Below are positions 25,179 through 34,995 of a stretch of 64,000 nt of DNA, one piece after another. A program made the position numbers and the translations under genes. Each line of letters starts with the position of its first letter. Position 1 is the stretch's first letter. The notes below the pieces were generated by a model. It saw nothing but the letters and a program-made list of their open reading frames with translations, had not been told where the DNA came from and ran no database searches. Source of the stretch: Azospirillum doebereinerae. Lineage in GTDB: Bacteria; Pseudomonadota; Alphaproteobacteria; Azospirillales; Azospirillaceae. The stretch is from assembly GCF_003989665.1 (NCBI RefSeq), contig NZ_RZIJ01000011.1, forward strand, positions 147,034 to 211,033, in the 5' to 3' direction.

Positions 25179-26021
25179 TCAGCCCCGCGAGCGGGCGAGC
25201 TTGGGGTTCAGCGCGTCGTTCAGCCCCTCGCCGACGAGGTTCAGCGCCAGCACGGTCAGCACGATGGCCAGACCGGGGAAGAAGCTCATCCACCACGCCT
25301 GCCGGATCACGGTGCGGGCGGCGCCGATCATGTAGCCCCAGCTCATCGCGTTGGGATCGCCGAGGCCGAGGAAACTCAGCGAGCTTTCCAGCAGGATCGC
25401 CGTCGCCACCATGAGCGAGGCCGAGACGATGATCGGCGACAGGCTGTTGGGCAGGATCTGGCGCAGGATGATCGCGCTGTTCGACTGGCCGGTGGTGATG
25501 GCGGCCTGGACGAACTCGCGGGTGCGCAGGCTCATGAACTCGGCGCGGGCCAGCCGGGCCAGCGGCGGCCAGCTGACGATGGCGATGGCGGCGACGATGG
25601 TGGTCAGGCTCGGCGTGAAGATCGCCACCAGCACCACGGCCAGCACGAAGTTGGGGATGGTCTGGAACAGCTCGGTGAAGCGCATGATCGCGTCGTCCAC
25701 CCGGCCGCCGTGGAACCCGGCCAGCGCGCCCAGCGTCACCCCGATGGCGAGCGCGGCGGCGGTGGAGGTCAGGCCGATCAGCAGCGACACCCGCGCGCCG
25801 TGCGCGATGCCGGCCGCGATGTCGCGCCCCAGCATGTCGGATCCCAGCGGCGAGCCGTCGGACAGCGGCGGCTGGAACGGGGCGGTCGCCATGTCCCACG
25901 GATCGCCGGGGAACAGGACGGAGGCGAAGGCCGCCAGCACCAGGATGCCCGCCAGGATGACGAGGCCGAAGACGGCGCCCTTGTTGCGGGCGAAGGCCTT
26001 CCAGAAGTCAGCGTTGATCAT
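25179..26021 (-). CDS. Peptide-type ABC transporter permease (DppC-like)
   Basis: Inner-membrane permease, 280 residues, about six helices. It has the N-terminal OppC segment (MINADFWKAFARNKGAVFGLVIL), PLGSDMLGRDIAAGIAHGARVSL near residue 70, and the EAA loop FVQAAITTGQSNSAIILRQILPN near 180, which contacts the ATPase. Start and upstream stop overlap by one base (TGATG at 26019-26023), so it is translationally coupled to the DppB-like gene. Confidence 0.88.
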   Translation of the reverse strand: MINADFWKAFARNKGAVFGLVILAGILVLAAFASVLFPGDPWDMATAPFQPPLSDGSPLGSDMLGRDIAAGIAHGARVSLLIGLTSTAAALAIGVTLGALAGFHGGRVDDAIMRFTELFQTIPNFVLAVVLVAIFTPSLTTIVAAIAIVSWPPLARLARAEFMSLRTREFVQAAITTGQSNSAIILRQILPNSLSPIIVSASLMVATAILLESSLSFLGLGDPNAMSWGYMIGAARTVIRQAWWMSFFPGLAIVLTVLALNLVGEGLNDALNPKLARSRG

Positions 26022-27001
26022 CAGCGAGCCGCCTGGATGCGAGGATCGACGATGCCGTAGAGGATGTCGGTCAGGATGTTGAAGAGGATCACCATCACCG
26101 AGGTGACGAGGAAGATGCCGAGCAGCACCTGATAGTCGCGTTGCAGCACCGCCTCGAAGGCCAGCCGCCCGATGCCGGGCCACGCGAAGACCGTCTCGAT
26201 CAGGATGGAGCCGCCGACGAGCTGCCCGGCCTGGATGCCCGCCACGGTGATGACCGGCAGGATGGCGTTGCGCAGGACGTGGCGGGTGACGATGTGCGAC
26301 TGCGACAGGCCCTTGGCCTTGGCGGTCTTGACGAAGTCCTGGCCGCGCACCTCCAGCATCGAGGCGCGGGTGAGGCGCGCGTAGCCGGCCATGTAGAACA
26401 GCGCCAGCGTGATGACCGGCAGGATCAGGTGTTGCGCCACGTCGGCGGCGTGGGCCAGACCCGTGTAGCCGGCGCCGATGGTCTCGTAGCCGAAGGCCGG
26501 CAGCCAGCCGAGCTGGATGGAGAACAGCAGGCTCAGCATCAGCCCGATCCAGTAGATCGGCGTCGCGTAGGCCAGCAGGGCCACGACGGTGATGGCGCTG
26601 TCCGCCCAGGTGCCGACGGTGATCGCCGCCAGCGTGCCGAGCGCCACGCCCGCCGCCAGCGCCAGCAGGAAGGCGGTCAGGGTGAGGATCAGCGTCGCCG
26701 GCAGGCGCTCCGCCAGGATGTCCCACACGGGCCGCTGCTGGCGGTAGGAGAAGCCGAGGTCGCCTTGCGCGATCTTGCCGACATAGGTGGCGAGCTGTTC
26801 GTGCAGCGGGCGGTCGAGGCCGAACTGCTGGCGGAGCTGTTCGACGAACTTCTCGTCGGCGGCGCCGGCCTCGCCCGCCATGACCATGGCCGGGTCGCCG
26901 GGGGCGGCGTGGACGAGGAAGAAGTTCATCACCACGATGGCGATCAGGATCGCGAGCGCCTTGACGAGGCGGCTCGCGAAGAGTTGGGCGAATCCCAGCA
27001 T
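26021..27001 (-). CDS. Peptide-type ABC transporter permease (DppB-like)
   Basis: Inner-membrane permease, 326 residues. Family features are the N-terminal helix followed by FFLVHAAPGDPAMVMAGEAG, the periplasmic GDLGFSYRQQRPVWDILAERLPATL segment near residue 95, and the EAA loop QDFVKTAKAKGLSQSHIVTRHVLRNAILP near 225. It forms the channel with the DppC-like partner. The gap to the substrate-binding-protein gene upstream is 274 bases and holds a palindromic repeat, which may separate expression levels. Confidence 0.88.
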   Translation of the reverse strand: MLGFAQLFASRLVKALAILIAIVVMNFFLVHAAPGDPAMVMAGEAGAADEKFVEQLRQQFGLDRPLHEQLATYVGKIAQGDLGFSYRQQRPVWDILAERLPATLILTLTAFLLALAAGVALGTLAAITVGTWADSAITVVALLAYATPIYWIGLMLSLLFSIQLGWLPAFGYETIGAGYTGLAHAADVAQHLILPVITLALFYMAGYARLTRASMLEVRGQDFVKTAKAKGLSQSHIVTRHVLRNAILPVITVAGIQAGQLVGGSILIETVFAWPGIGRLAFEAVLQRDYQVLLGIFLVTSVMVILFNILTDILYGIVDPRIQAAR

Positions 27002-27024
27002 GGGCGTGGTTCCTCGGCTAAACG

Positions 27025-27255
27025 CCCTCTCCCGTCCCGGGAGAGGGCGTGCAGGCGACGGCCGCAGGCCGGACGAGCGCCGAAGGCGATCGTAGACGGA
27101 ACGCGGTCGTGAGACTTGCGAACGACCTCGGGACCCACCGCGCAGCGGTGGGGAGGGTGAGGGGCTATCGGGCGTGGTACTGAATCCATGTTCCGATAGC
27201 CCCTCACCCTTCCCGCTTTCAGCGGGCCCCTTCCCTCTCCCGGGGCGGGAGAGGG
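27025..27255. repeat. GC-rich palindromic repeat, family A copy 1 (expanded)
   Basis: Starts with the hairpin CCCTCTCCCG / CGGGAGAGGG and ends with the mirror hairpin; the central part GGGTGAGGGGCTATCGG ... CCGATAGCCCCTCACCC is the family A core. An extra stretch of roughly 80 bases is inserted after the first hairpin. Such a structure after a highly expressed binding-protein gene could stabilise its mRNA. Confidence 0.8.
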
Positions 27256-27275
27256 AAAGTCAAACGGAGACGGCG

Positions 27276-28922
27276 TTACTTCGCCGCCAGCCAGACGTCC
27301 TCGTAGGTGTCGTTCACGCCGATGGCGGTCTTGTTGGCGTTCTTGACCCGCTTGTCGAGGAAGGTCGGGAACTCCATCTCCAGCAGCCAGACGACCGGCA
27401 GTTCGTCGGCCAGGATTTGCTGGACCTCGCTGTAGTCGGCCTGACGCTTGGCCGGGTCGATCTCGCGCGCCGCGCTGGCGAACAGCGCGTCCACCTTCGG
27501 GTTGGAATAGCCCATGGTGTTGGTGAACAGCACGCCCTTGCGGATGTTGTCCGAGATGTAGGTGCGCGCCACGCCCAGCGCCGGGTCGCCGTACTGGTAG
27601 AGGAAGTTCGTGGTGATCTCGTAGTCCCAGTTCGCCACGCGCTGGCTCCAGCCGGCGGCGTCGGTGCTCTCCAGCGTCACCGCGATGCCGGCCTTGCCGA
27701 GCGCCTGCTTCAGGTATTCGCCGAGCCGGGTCCAGGTCTCGCCGTAGGGCATCGGCATGATCTTGACCGTCGCGCGCACGCCCTTGGCGTCCGGCTTCAA
27801 GCCCATCTCGTCCAGCAGCGCCTTGGCCTTCTCGACGTTCGGCTCGTAGGTGGTGACCTTCGGGTCGTAGAACTTGACCACCGAGTTGATCGGGCCGGTC
27901 GGCACGCGCCCCAGGCCGAACCAGATCTTGTCGCGGATGAACTTGCGGTCGATGGCGTAGGCGATGGCCTTGCGGAAGCGCTTGTCGTCCAGGGGCTTGA
28001 CCCGGTGGTTGATCTCCAGCCAGGACAGCGGCGCCACGAACTCGTAGCCCTTGGTGCTGAGGTCGAGGTTCGGCAGCGCCTTCAGGCGCGGCACCTCGAA
28101 GGGCTCCACGTCGCTGTACTGGGTCTGCTGGACCTGACCGCTCTCCAGCGCCAGCGAGCGGCTGGCGGCGTCGGGGATGACGCGGAAGGTGATGCCGTCG
28201 AGGTAGGGCAGGCCCTGCTTGTAATAGGCCTCGTTGCGGACGAGCTGGATGTGGCTGCCCTTGACCCATTCCTTCAGCTTGAACGGGCCGGTGCCGATCG
28301 GCGTCGCGTTGGCCGGGTTGGCGCGGAAGTCGCTGCCCTCATAGATGTGGGCCGGGACCATCGGGGCCGACGACACCTCGAAGGATTGCAGGAAGGCCGG
28401 GAAGGGCTCCTTCAGCTTGAACTCGACGGTCAGGTCGTCCGGCGCGGTGATCGACTCGCAGCGGGCGAAGACGGCGCGGGCGCGGGGGTGGACCTCCATC
28501 AGGAACTTCGAGGTCGAGAAGACGACGTCCTTCGCGGTGAAGGGCTTGCCGTCGTGCCACGTCACGTTCTCGAACAGCTTGAAGGTGTAGGTGAGGCCAT
28601 CGGGCGACACCGTCCAGCTCTTGGCCAGCGACGGCATCGGTTCGAGCTTCTGGTCGTAGGTCAGCAGGCCCTGGTAGATTTTGCCGGCGACCGTCTGGGT
28701 CGGCCCCTGCTGGTTGAGGCCGAGCATCAGGGTCGGCGGCTCGGGCTGCACGATGCTGTTGAGGACACCGCCCTTCACCGGGGTTTCCTGCGCTGCGGCC
28801 GGGGCCGCCGTGATGCCGGAGAGCGCCGGGATGGCGAGCACGGCGGCGAGCAGGCCGGCGGCGGCGGCGCGCTGGAAGCCGGTCGGAAAGCCAAGGGTGA
28901 GGCCGGAAATGCGTCGTGTCAT
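27276..28922 (-). CDS. Periplasmic substrate-binding protein of the peptide-type ABC transporter
   Basis: Exported SBP family 5 (DppA/OppA-type) protein of 548 residues. The N-terminus is a long signal peptide with an Arg-rich start (MTRRISG) and a hydrophobic core, cleaved near TAAPAAAQE (about residue 47). The mature protein has the family opening LAKSWTVSPDGLTYTFKLFENVTWHDGKPFTAKDVVFS, and the late LDEMGLKPDAKG and AREIDPAKRQADYSEVQQILADELPVVWL segments. It delivers a peptide or peptide-like ligand to the two permeases. The ligand is unknown; neighbours encode two amidohydrolases and an aldolase, not peptidases of the usual kind. Confidence 0.88.
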   Translation of the reverse strand: MTRRISGLTLGFPTGFQRAAAAGLLAAVLAIPALSGITAAPAAAQETPVKGGVLNSIVQPEPPTLMLGLNQQGPTQTVAGKIYQGLLTYDQKLEPMPSLAKSWTVSPDGLTYTFKLFENVTWHDGKPFTAKDVVFSTSKFLMEVHPRARAVFARCESITAPDDLTVEFKLKEPFPAFLQSFEVSSAPMVPAHIYEGSDFRANPANATPIGTGPFKLKEWVKGSHIQLVRNEAYYKQGLPYLDGITFRVIPDAASRSLALESGQVQQTQYSDVEPFEVPRLKALPNLDLSTKGYEFVAPLSWLEINHRVKPLDDKRFRKAIAYAIDRKFIRDKIWFGLGRVPTGPINSVVKFYDPKVTTYEPNVEKAKALLDEMGLKPDAKGVRATVKIMPMPYGETWTRLGEYLKQALGKAGIAVTLESTDAAGWSQRVANWDYEITTNFLYQYGDPALGVARTYISDNIRKGVLFTNTMGYSNPKVDALFASAAREIDPAKRQADYSEVQQILADELPVVWLLEMEFPTFLDKRVKNANKTAIGVNDTYEDVWLAAK

Positions 28923-28996
28923 GCGGGTGTCCTCGTCTCCGATAAGGTGAAAGTGTCGCGACCCTGCTGTTCTTGCTTTTCGGTCTTGTTTGAAAA

Positions 28997-29773
28997 TCAG
29001 CGCGGCCCGGTGGGGCCGGTCGTGCCGTCGAGCCAGCGCACCAGCGACTCCCATTCCAGGACGCCGGCGCGCGGGTAGGCGTGTTCGTACTGGCGGGCGG
29101 TGTGCTCGCAGACCTCGGCCGGCGGGGTGATCAGCGGGCGGCCGCCGGACAGCGCCATCACCTGCTGGCGGCAAGCCTGCTCCAGGTAGTACATGAGGAT
29201 CGCCGCCTCCGGCACGTCCTGGCCGACGGTCATCAGGCCGTGGTTGCGCAGGATCATGGTGTGGTGCGTGCCGAGATCGGCGACCAGACGCTCGCGCTCG
29301 GCCAGATCCAGCGCGATGCCCTCGTAGTCGTGGTAGGCGATGCGGTTGTACCAGCGCAGCGAATGCTGGGTGATCGGCAGCAGCCCGTCCGCCTGGGCGC
29401 TCACCGCCATGCCGGCGTCGGTGTGCAGGTGGATGACCGCGCCGGCGTCGTGGCGCGCCCGGTGGACCGCGCTGTGGATCGTGAAGCCGGCCGGGTTGAT
29501 CTGGTCGCCTTCGCGCTCCTCGACCAGATTGCCGTCGATGTCGACCTTGACCAGATTGTCCGGCGTGACCTCGTGGAACATCAGGCCGTAGGGGTTGATC
29601 AGGAAATGGTCGGGCGTGTCCGGGATGCGCGCCGACATGTGGGTGTAGATCAGGTCGGTCATGCCCAGCCGGTCGAACAGCCGGTAGGCGGCGGCGAGGT
29701 CGGTCCGCGCCTTCCACTCCACGTCGGAGCAGTTGCGGGTGGAGCGGGGGGCGTGGGCGGCGTTGGCGATCAT
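28997..29773 (-). CDS. Class II aldolase/adducin family protein
   Basis: Zn-dependent aldolase-fold protein of 258 residues. Metal ligands are visible as HLHTDAGMAVS (two His) near residue 115 and in LRNHGLMTVGQDV near 175; the substrate loop is INPAGFTIHSAVHRA near 93. Members split hydroxy-acid or sugar phosphates, or act on non-phosphorylated 4-hydroxy-2-oxo acids. The gene lies between an M20 deacylase (27-base gap) and the transporter SBP, in one leftward unit. A retro-aldol step on the imported compound's acid part is possible; see the findings. The start at 29773 follows the only good in-frame ATG. Confidence 0.82.
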   Translation of the reverse strand: MIANAAHAPRSTRNCSDVEWKARTDLAAAYRLFDRLGMTDLIYTHMSARIPDTPDHFLINPYGLMFHEVTPDNLVKVDIDGNLVEEREGDQINPAGFTIHSAVHRARHDAGAVIHLHTDAGMAVSAQADGLLPITQHSLRWYNRIAYHDYEGIALDLAERERLVADLGTHHTMILRNHGLMTVGQDVPEAAILMYYLEQACRQQVMALSGGRPLITPPAEVCEHTARQYEHAYPRAGVLEWESLVRWLDGTTGPTGPR

Positions 29774-29799
29774 GGCGGTTTCGTCTCTCAAGAACAGGA

Positions 29800-31149
29800 T
29801 CAGGCGGCTTCCAGGCCGCACCAGCCGGCGATGAACAGGGCCAGCACGCGGGTCACGTCGCGGACGCTGTCCAGCGACACCGATTCGTCGATGCCGTGGA
29901 TGCGCGTCGCCTCCGGGCCGTAGCAGGTGGCCGGCGTGTCGCCGTACAGCGCGAAGAAGCGGGCGTCGGTGGTGCAGGTCAGCGCGACGTGGCGCGGCTC
30001 GTCGCCGCGCACGGCGCGGTGGCTGTCGGCCATCATCGTCATCAGCGGGTGGGTTGGGTCGATCTCGCAGCCTTCCGCCTGGAAGCCGGCCCAGACCAGA
30101 TCGGCGGTGACGCCCTTCAGGGCGGGGTCGTTGCGCAGGGCGTCGGCCAGCGCGTCGGCGACCTCGCCGCGCACGGCCTTGGGGTCCTGGCCGGGGAAGA
30201 AGCCCAGCCGCAGATCCACATTGCAGCGCGTCGGCACCGAGGAGGCCCATTCGCCGCCCTCGATCCGCCCCAGGTTGATGTTGAGCGGGTGGGGGTGGCC
30301 GCAGAAGGCGTGGTGGCGGCGGCCCGGCGCGTTCCAGCGGATCTCCAGCGCCTTCAGGTGGGCGGCCAGCGTCGTGGCGGCTTCGATGGCGTTGGTCCCG
30401 GCCGAGGTGTCGAGCACATGGGCCGGCGTGCCGGTCACCACCAGCCGCACCCACATCACGCCGACCTGCGCCACCGAAAGCGTGTGGTTGAACGGCTCCG
30501 GGATCACGGCGGCGTCGGCGCGGTAGCCCCGGTGCAGGCAGGCCAGCGCGCCGTTGCCGGTGCACTCCTCCTCGATCACCGTCTGGAGGTAGACCGGGGC
30601 GGCGGGGCGGTAGCCGAGGCTCGCCAGCGCCTCGAAGGCGGCGGTGTAGGCGGCGATGCCGGCCTTCATGTCGCCGGCCCCGCGCCCGTAGAGGCGGCCG
30701 TCGGCGATGCGCGGCTCGAAGGGCGGGGTGGTCCACAGCTCGGCCGGGCCGGTCGGCACCACGTCGATGTGGCCGTTCAAGATCAGCGAGCGGCCGGTGG
30801 CGTTGCGCGGCGTGTGGACGCCGACGACGTTCTCGCGGCCCTCGTAGGCGCCGGGCAGCACCGGCGGCGAGAAGCCGGGCAGGGCGGAGAGCGCCGCCTC
30901 GTCCACCGCGAAACGGTCCACCGCCAGCCCGAGGGCGGCGAAACGGTCGGCCATCAGCGCCTGCGCCCCGGACTCCTCGCCCAGCAGCGAGGGCTGGCGC
31001 ACCAGATCGGACAGCAGCGCCACGCAGCGGTCCTGCGCGGCGTCGGCGGCGTCCAGAATGGCGGCGCGCAGCGCTGGGTCCGGCAACGTGTGGTCGAGTC
31101 GGCCGTCCGTCTTCGCATCGGCGTTCGTATCGGCCCTGGAAACTTTCAT
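29800..31149 (-). CDS. M20 family metallohydrolase (ArgE/DapE deacylase)
   Basis: Di-zinc amidohydrolase, 449 residues. Ligand motifs are LNGHIDVVPTGPAELW near residue 125, GRGAGDMKAGIAAY near 157 and VIEEECTGNGALACLHRGY near 190; later comes GTPAHV in the lid and the C-terminal His region YGPEATRIHGIDESVSLDSV. The family removes acyl groups from N-acyl amino acids or similar. GAGG lies 7-10 bases upstream of the ATG at 31149. It is the first gene of the leftward block, so its 465-base upstream region probably contains the block's promoter. Confidence 0.86.
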   Translation of the reverse strand: MKVSRADTNADAKTDGRLDHTLPDPALRAAILDAADAAQDRCVALLSDLVRQPSLLGEESGAQALMADRFAALGLAVDRFAVDEAALSALPGFSPPVLPGAYEGRENVVGVHTPRNATGRSLILNGHIDVVPTGPAELWTTPPFEPRIADGRLYGRGAGDMKAGIAAYTAAFEALASLGYRPAAPVYLQTVIEEECTGNGALACLHRGYRADAAVIPEPFNHTLSVAQVGVMWVRLVVTGTPAHVLDTSAGTNAIEAATTLAAHLKALEIRWNAPGRRHHAFCGHPHPLNINLGRIEGGEWASSVPTRCNVDLRLGFFPGQDPKAVRGEVADALADALRNDPALKGVTADLVWAGFQAEGCEIDPTHPLMTMMADSHRAVRGDEPRHVALTCTTDARFFALYGDTPATCYGPEATRIHGIDESVSLDSVRDVTRVLALFIAGWCGLEAA

Positions 31150-31614
31150 TCCCGATCCTCATCGGTGCGGCCGCGTTGTCTTGCCGCGTTCTGGACAAAA
31201 GACAAAACGGTTGTGAAAGCGGCCCTGTCCTTACGGATATGACCGCCGTGACAGCGCCTTCTGCTTTGTGCGTGCGCGGCGATGTTTGGGGCCGCGATGG
31301 AACGATTAGGGGGCTTGGCTTGCCATTCGGCAAATAAGCATTTTTCATTTGGCCCATGAATCTGATTTATGCCGCAGTTGCTCAATGGATGAACATCTGC
31401 ATGAATTTTGGGCGATGCGGCCCATGGCACCGAAAAAGGCAGCCGGCGGCCGGGGGGCGCTTAAGGCCCAGGCGTGGGCGGGGGTGCGACCAGCTGTCCA
31501 ACCGCAACCTAGAGACTTTCGCGCTTTCAACAGGTTATGTTCCCGCTCGGCACCGGAGCCCTGCGCCGGCCGCCATCCTGCCCGCGCGGCGGGGACACTG
31601 CGAAGAGGTGCGCC
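31150..31614. other. Long intergenic region between divergent M20 and ubiM genes
   Basis: 465 bases with no credible gene. Part of it (about 31315-31430) is notably AT-rich for this genome and contains CATTTTTCATTTGG and CATGAATTTTGGG stretches, as in a promoter or a remnant of foreign DNA. Short open frames here have no Shine-Dalgarno and no coding character. No promoter could be fixed with confidence. Confidence 0.5.
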
Positions 31615-32784
31615 ATGGAATATGATGTGATCGTGGTCGGCGGCGGTCCGGCGGGCCTGGCCTTCGCCCGCTCGCTCGCCGGCAGCGGCCTTCGGCTGGC
31701 GGTGGTGGAGCGGCAGCCGCTCGACGCGCTGGCCGATCCCGCGCCGGACGGACGGGAAATCGCGCTGACCCACCGCTCGGTCGATACCCTCGACGCGCTC
31801 GGCGCCTGGGCGCATCTCGAACCGGCCGATGTCGCGCCGCTGCGCGCGGCGCGGGTGCTCAACGGATCGTCGCGCTTCGCGCTGACCTTCGGGGCGGCGG
31901 GAACCGGCGAGGACCGGTTGGGGCAGCTCGTTTCCAACCACCGGATCCGCCGCGCGCTGTTCCGGACGCTGGAGGGGCAGGACGGCCTGACGCTGCTCGC
32001 CGGCGCGACGGTGACGGAGGTCCACACCGACCGGCAGCGCGCGACGGTCGGCCTGTCGGATGGGCGGAGCCTGACGGCGCGGCTGCTGGTCGCGGCGGAC
32101 TCGCGGCTTTCGGACGTGCGCGACCGGCTCGGCATCGGGGCGGAGATCAACCGGCTGCGCCAGTCGATGATGGTGTGCCGCGTCGCCCACGAGGGCGATC
32201 ACGGCGGCGTCGCGACGGAGTGGTTCGAATACGGGCACACGATGGCGATGCTGCCGCTCAACGGCCGGGAGTCCTCGGCGGTGCTGACGCTGCCGTCGGC
32301 CGTCCTGGGGGAGATCGCGCGCCTCGATCCGGCGGCGCTCGGCGCGGAGCTCACCCGCCGCTACCGCGGGCGGCTGGGGGAGATGCGCCCGGTGGAGGAG
32401 CCGCACGTCTACCCGCTGGTCATGACCTACGCCCATCATTTCGCCGCCACCCGCGCGGCCCTGATCGGCGACACCGCCGTGGGCATGCATCCCGTCACCG
32501 CGCACGGCTTCAACCTCGGCCTGCAAAGCCAGGGGACGCTCGCCCGGCTCGTCCGCGCGGCGGCGGCGCGCGGAGGGGACATCGCGGCGCCGCTGCTGCT
32601 CCGCCGCTACGAGATGGCGCATCGGCTGGCGTCGCGGCCGCTCTACACCGCCACCAAGCTTCTCGTGAGCCTGTACACCGACGAGCGTCCGTCGGTGTCC
32701 ATCGTCCGCCACGCGGCGCTGCGGGCCGCCGCGCATCTGCCGCTGGTGCGCAGCACCGTCACCAGGATGCTGATGCAGCGCTGA
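31615..32784 (+). CDS. ubiM: 5-demethoxyubiquinol 5-hydroxylase UbiM
   Basis: Flavin hydroxylase of the UbiH/UbiF/COQ6 family, 389 residues, assigned to the UbiM branch that hydroxylates the ubiquinone ring. Seen are the FAD motif VVVGGGPAGLAFARSLAG at the N-terminus, ALTHRSVDTLDALGAW near residue 50, LLVAADSRLSDVRDRLG near 160 (DG-like motif) and LIGDTAVGMHPVTAHGFNLGLQS near 285. GAAGAGG precedes the ATG at 31615. UbiH/UbiF homologs are hard to tell apart by eye, so the ring position is less certain than the family. A LysR gene follows in the same direction. Confidence 0.8.
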   Translation: MEYDVIVVGGGPAGLAFARSLAGSGLRLAVVERQPLDALADPAPDGREIALTHRSVDTLDALGAWAHLEPADVAPLRAARVLNGSSRFALTFGAAGTGEDRLGQLVSNHRIRRALFRTLEGQDGLTLLAGATVTEVHTDRQRATVGLSDGRSLTARLLVAADSRLSDVRDRLGIGAEINRLRQSMMVCRVAHEGDHGGVATEWFEYGHTMAMLPLNGRESSAVLTLPSAVLGEIARLDPAALGAELTRRYRGRLGEMRPVEEPHVYPLVMTYAHHFAATRAALIGDTAVGMHPVTAHGFNLGLQSQGTLARLVRAAAARGGDIAAPLLLRRYEMAHRLASRPLYTATKLLVSLYTDERPSVSIVRHAALRAAAHLPLVRSTVTRMLMQR

Positions 32785-32902
32785 GCGGGCGCGTCCCCCG
32801 CACGAAACTCGGTCAACAGGGTTGCCACCGGCCGCGAGTTCCTGATTCATGCTCCTCGCGGGCGCGGGGGGTGCGCCCGCCGAGCGACCGGAGGGGAGTG
32901 CG

Positions 32903-33850
32903 GTGAACGAGACCGAGGCGGAACGTCAGGCTTTGGCCCGTCTGGGGCAGCAGCTCGACTGGAACCTGCTGCGCACCTTCATGGTGATCGTGCAGGAGGG
33001 CAGCATCACCAAGGCCGCCGTCCGCCTGTTTTTGACGCAGCCGGCGGTCAGCCTCGCGCTGAAGCGGCTGGAGGAGCAGCTCGGCCGTTCGCTGATCGAC
33101 CGGGGGCACGGGCGCTTCGCCGTCACCGCCGCCGGGGAGCAGGTCTACGACGAGGCGGTGTCGATCCACGGCACGGTGTCGCGGCTGGGCGCGCTGGTGC
33201 GCGACGCCAAGGACGGGGTCAGCGGCCACGTCCACATCCTGATGACCAGCCGCATCCAGACGGCGCGGCTCGACCAGTCGCTGCGCGAGTTCCACCGGCT
33301 CTACCCGCAGGTGACCTTCCGCATCGACGTGATGGCCTCGGCCGACGCGCACATCGCCTTGCAGCAGCGGATCGGCGCCATGGCGATCTGCCTGCTGCGG
33401 GAGCCGATTCCGGGGCTGGCGAGCATGGTCTTCCTGCGCCAGACCTACCGGCTCTACTGCGGGCCGGAGTTCCGGCTGTTCGGGCGCAAGAACATCGACA
33501 TCGCGGAACTGCGGCACGAGAATTTCGTGTCCTTCACCTCCGACCAGATCGACGGGGCGCTGTCGCCGCTGACTCTGTTCCGCGCGCGGGAGGGCTTCGC
33601 CGGCCGCGTCGTCGCGTCCTCGGCCAATCTGGAGGAGGTGCGGCGGATGATCCTGTGCGACCTGGGCATCGGCCCGCTGCCCGAACACATCGCGGCGCGC
33701 GACGTGGAGGACGGATTGCTGTGGGAATTGCCGCCCTACGAGGGCATCGCCCCGGTGAACATCCACCTGATCTGGAGCGAGCAGGGCAAGCTGAACCGCG
33801 CGGAACGGGCCTTCCTGGAATATTTGCAGGAGGTCGCGGCGGGGACGTGA
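32903..33850 (+). CDS. LysR family transcriptional regulator
   Basis: A 315-residue LysR-type regulator. The HTH domain spans residues about 17-76 (LDWNLLRTFMVIVQEGSITKAAVRLFLTQPAVSLALKRLEEQLG), followed by the co-inducer-binding domain (HVHILMTSRIQTARLDQSLREF onward). The GTG start at 32903 has GAGGGGAG 4-12 bases upstream and leaves a normal N-terminal extension; an upstream start in the same frame would add unrelated residues. It could regulate the leftward catabolic block or ubiM; no LysR-type T-N11-A site was fixed. Confidence 0.85.
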   Translation: MNETEAERQALARLGQQLDWNLLRTFMVIVQEGSITKAAVRLFLTQPAVSLALKRLEEQLGRSLIDRGHGRFAVTAAGEQVYDEAVSIHGTVSRLGALVRDAKDGVSGHVHILMTSRIQTARLDQSLREFHRLYPQVTFRIDVMASADAHIALQQRIGAMAICLLREPIPGLASMVFLRQTYRLYCGPEFRLFGRKNIDIAELRHENFVSFTSDQIDGALSPLTLFRAREGFAGRVVASSANLEEVRRMILCDLGIGPLPEHIAARDVEDGLLWELPPYEGIAPVNIHLIWSEQGKLNRAERAFLEYLQEVAAGT

Positions 33851-33856
33851 GTTTTG

Positions 33857-33992
33857 CCCTCTCCCGCCCCGGGAGAGGGAAGGGACCCGCGAAGCGGGAA
33901 GGGTGAGGGGCTATCGGAACATGGATTTCGTACCACGCCCGATAGCCCCTCACCCGGCCCTTCGGGCCACCCTCTCCCGGGGCGGGAGAGGG
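33857..33992. repeat. GC-rich palindromic repeat, family A copy 2
   Basis: A 136-bp element filling the space between the convergent lysR and hbd genes: terminal hairpins CCCTCTCCCG...CGGGAGAGGG and their mirror, inner core GAGGGGCTATCGG ... CCGATAGCCCCTC. May serve as a bidirectional terminator here. Confidence 0.85.
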
Positions 33993-34004
33993 GATCTCAG
34001 GCGT

Positions 34005-34871
<867 letters not shown>

Positions 34872-34995
34872 GGTCCCTTGTTCCTTCTTGGCTTCGCAGG
34901 TGCAGCGTCTTTTACACCCTTTCCTGTGACACGGCGATGATTGTCCGTGGTCGAAACGGCGGGAGGATGCCCCTTTCTCCGTGCGGCCGATCGCC

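Noticed and set aside
31345..31630. Short frames in the gap before ubiM
   Set aside because: No start signals and no coding character; overlap an AT-rich probable promoter region.
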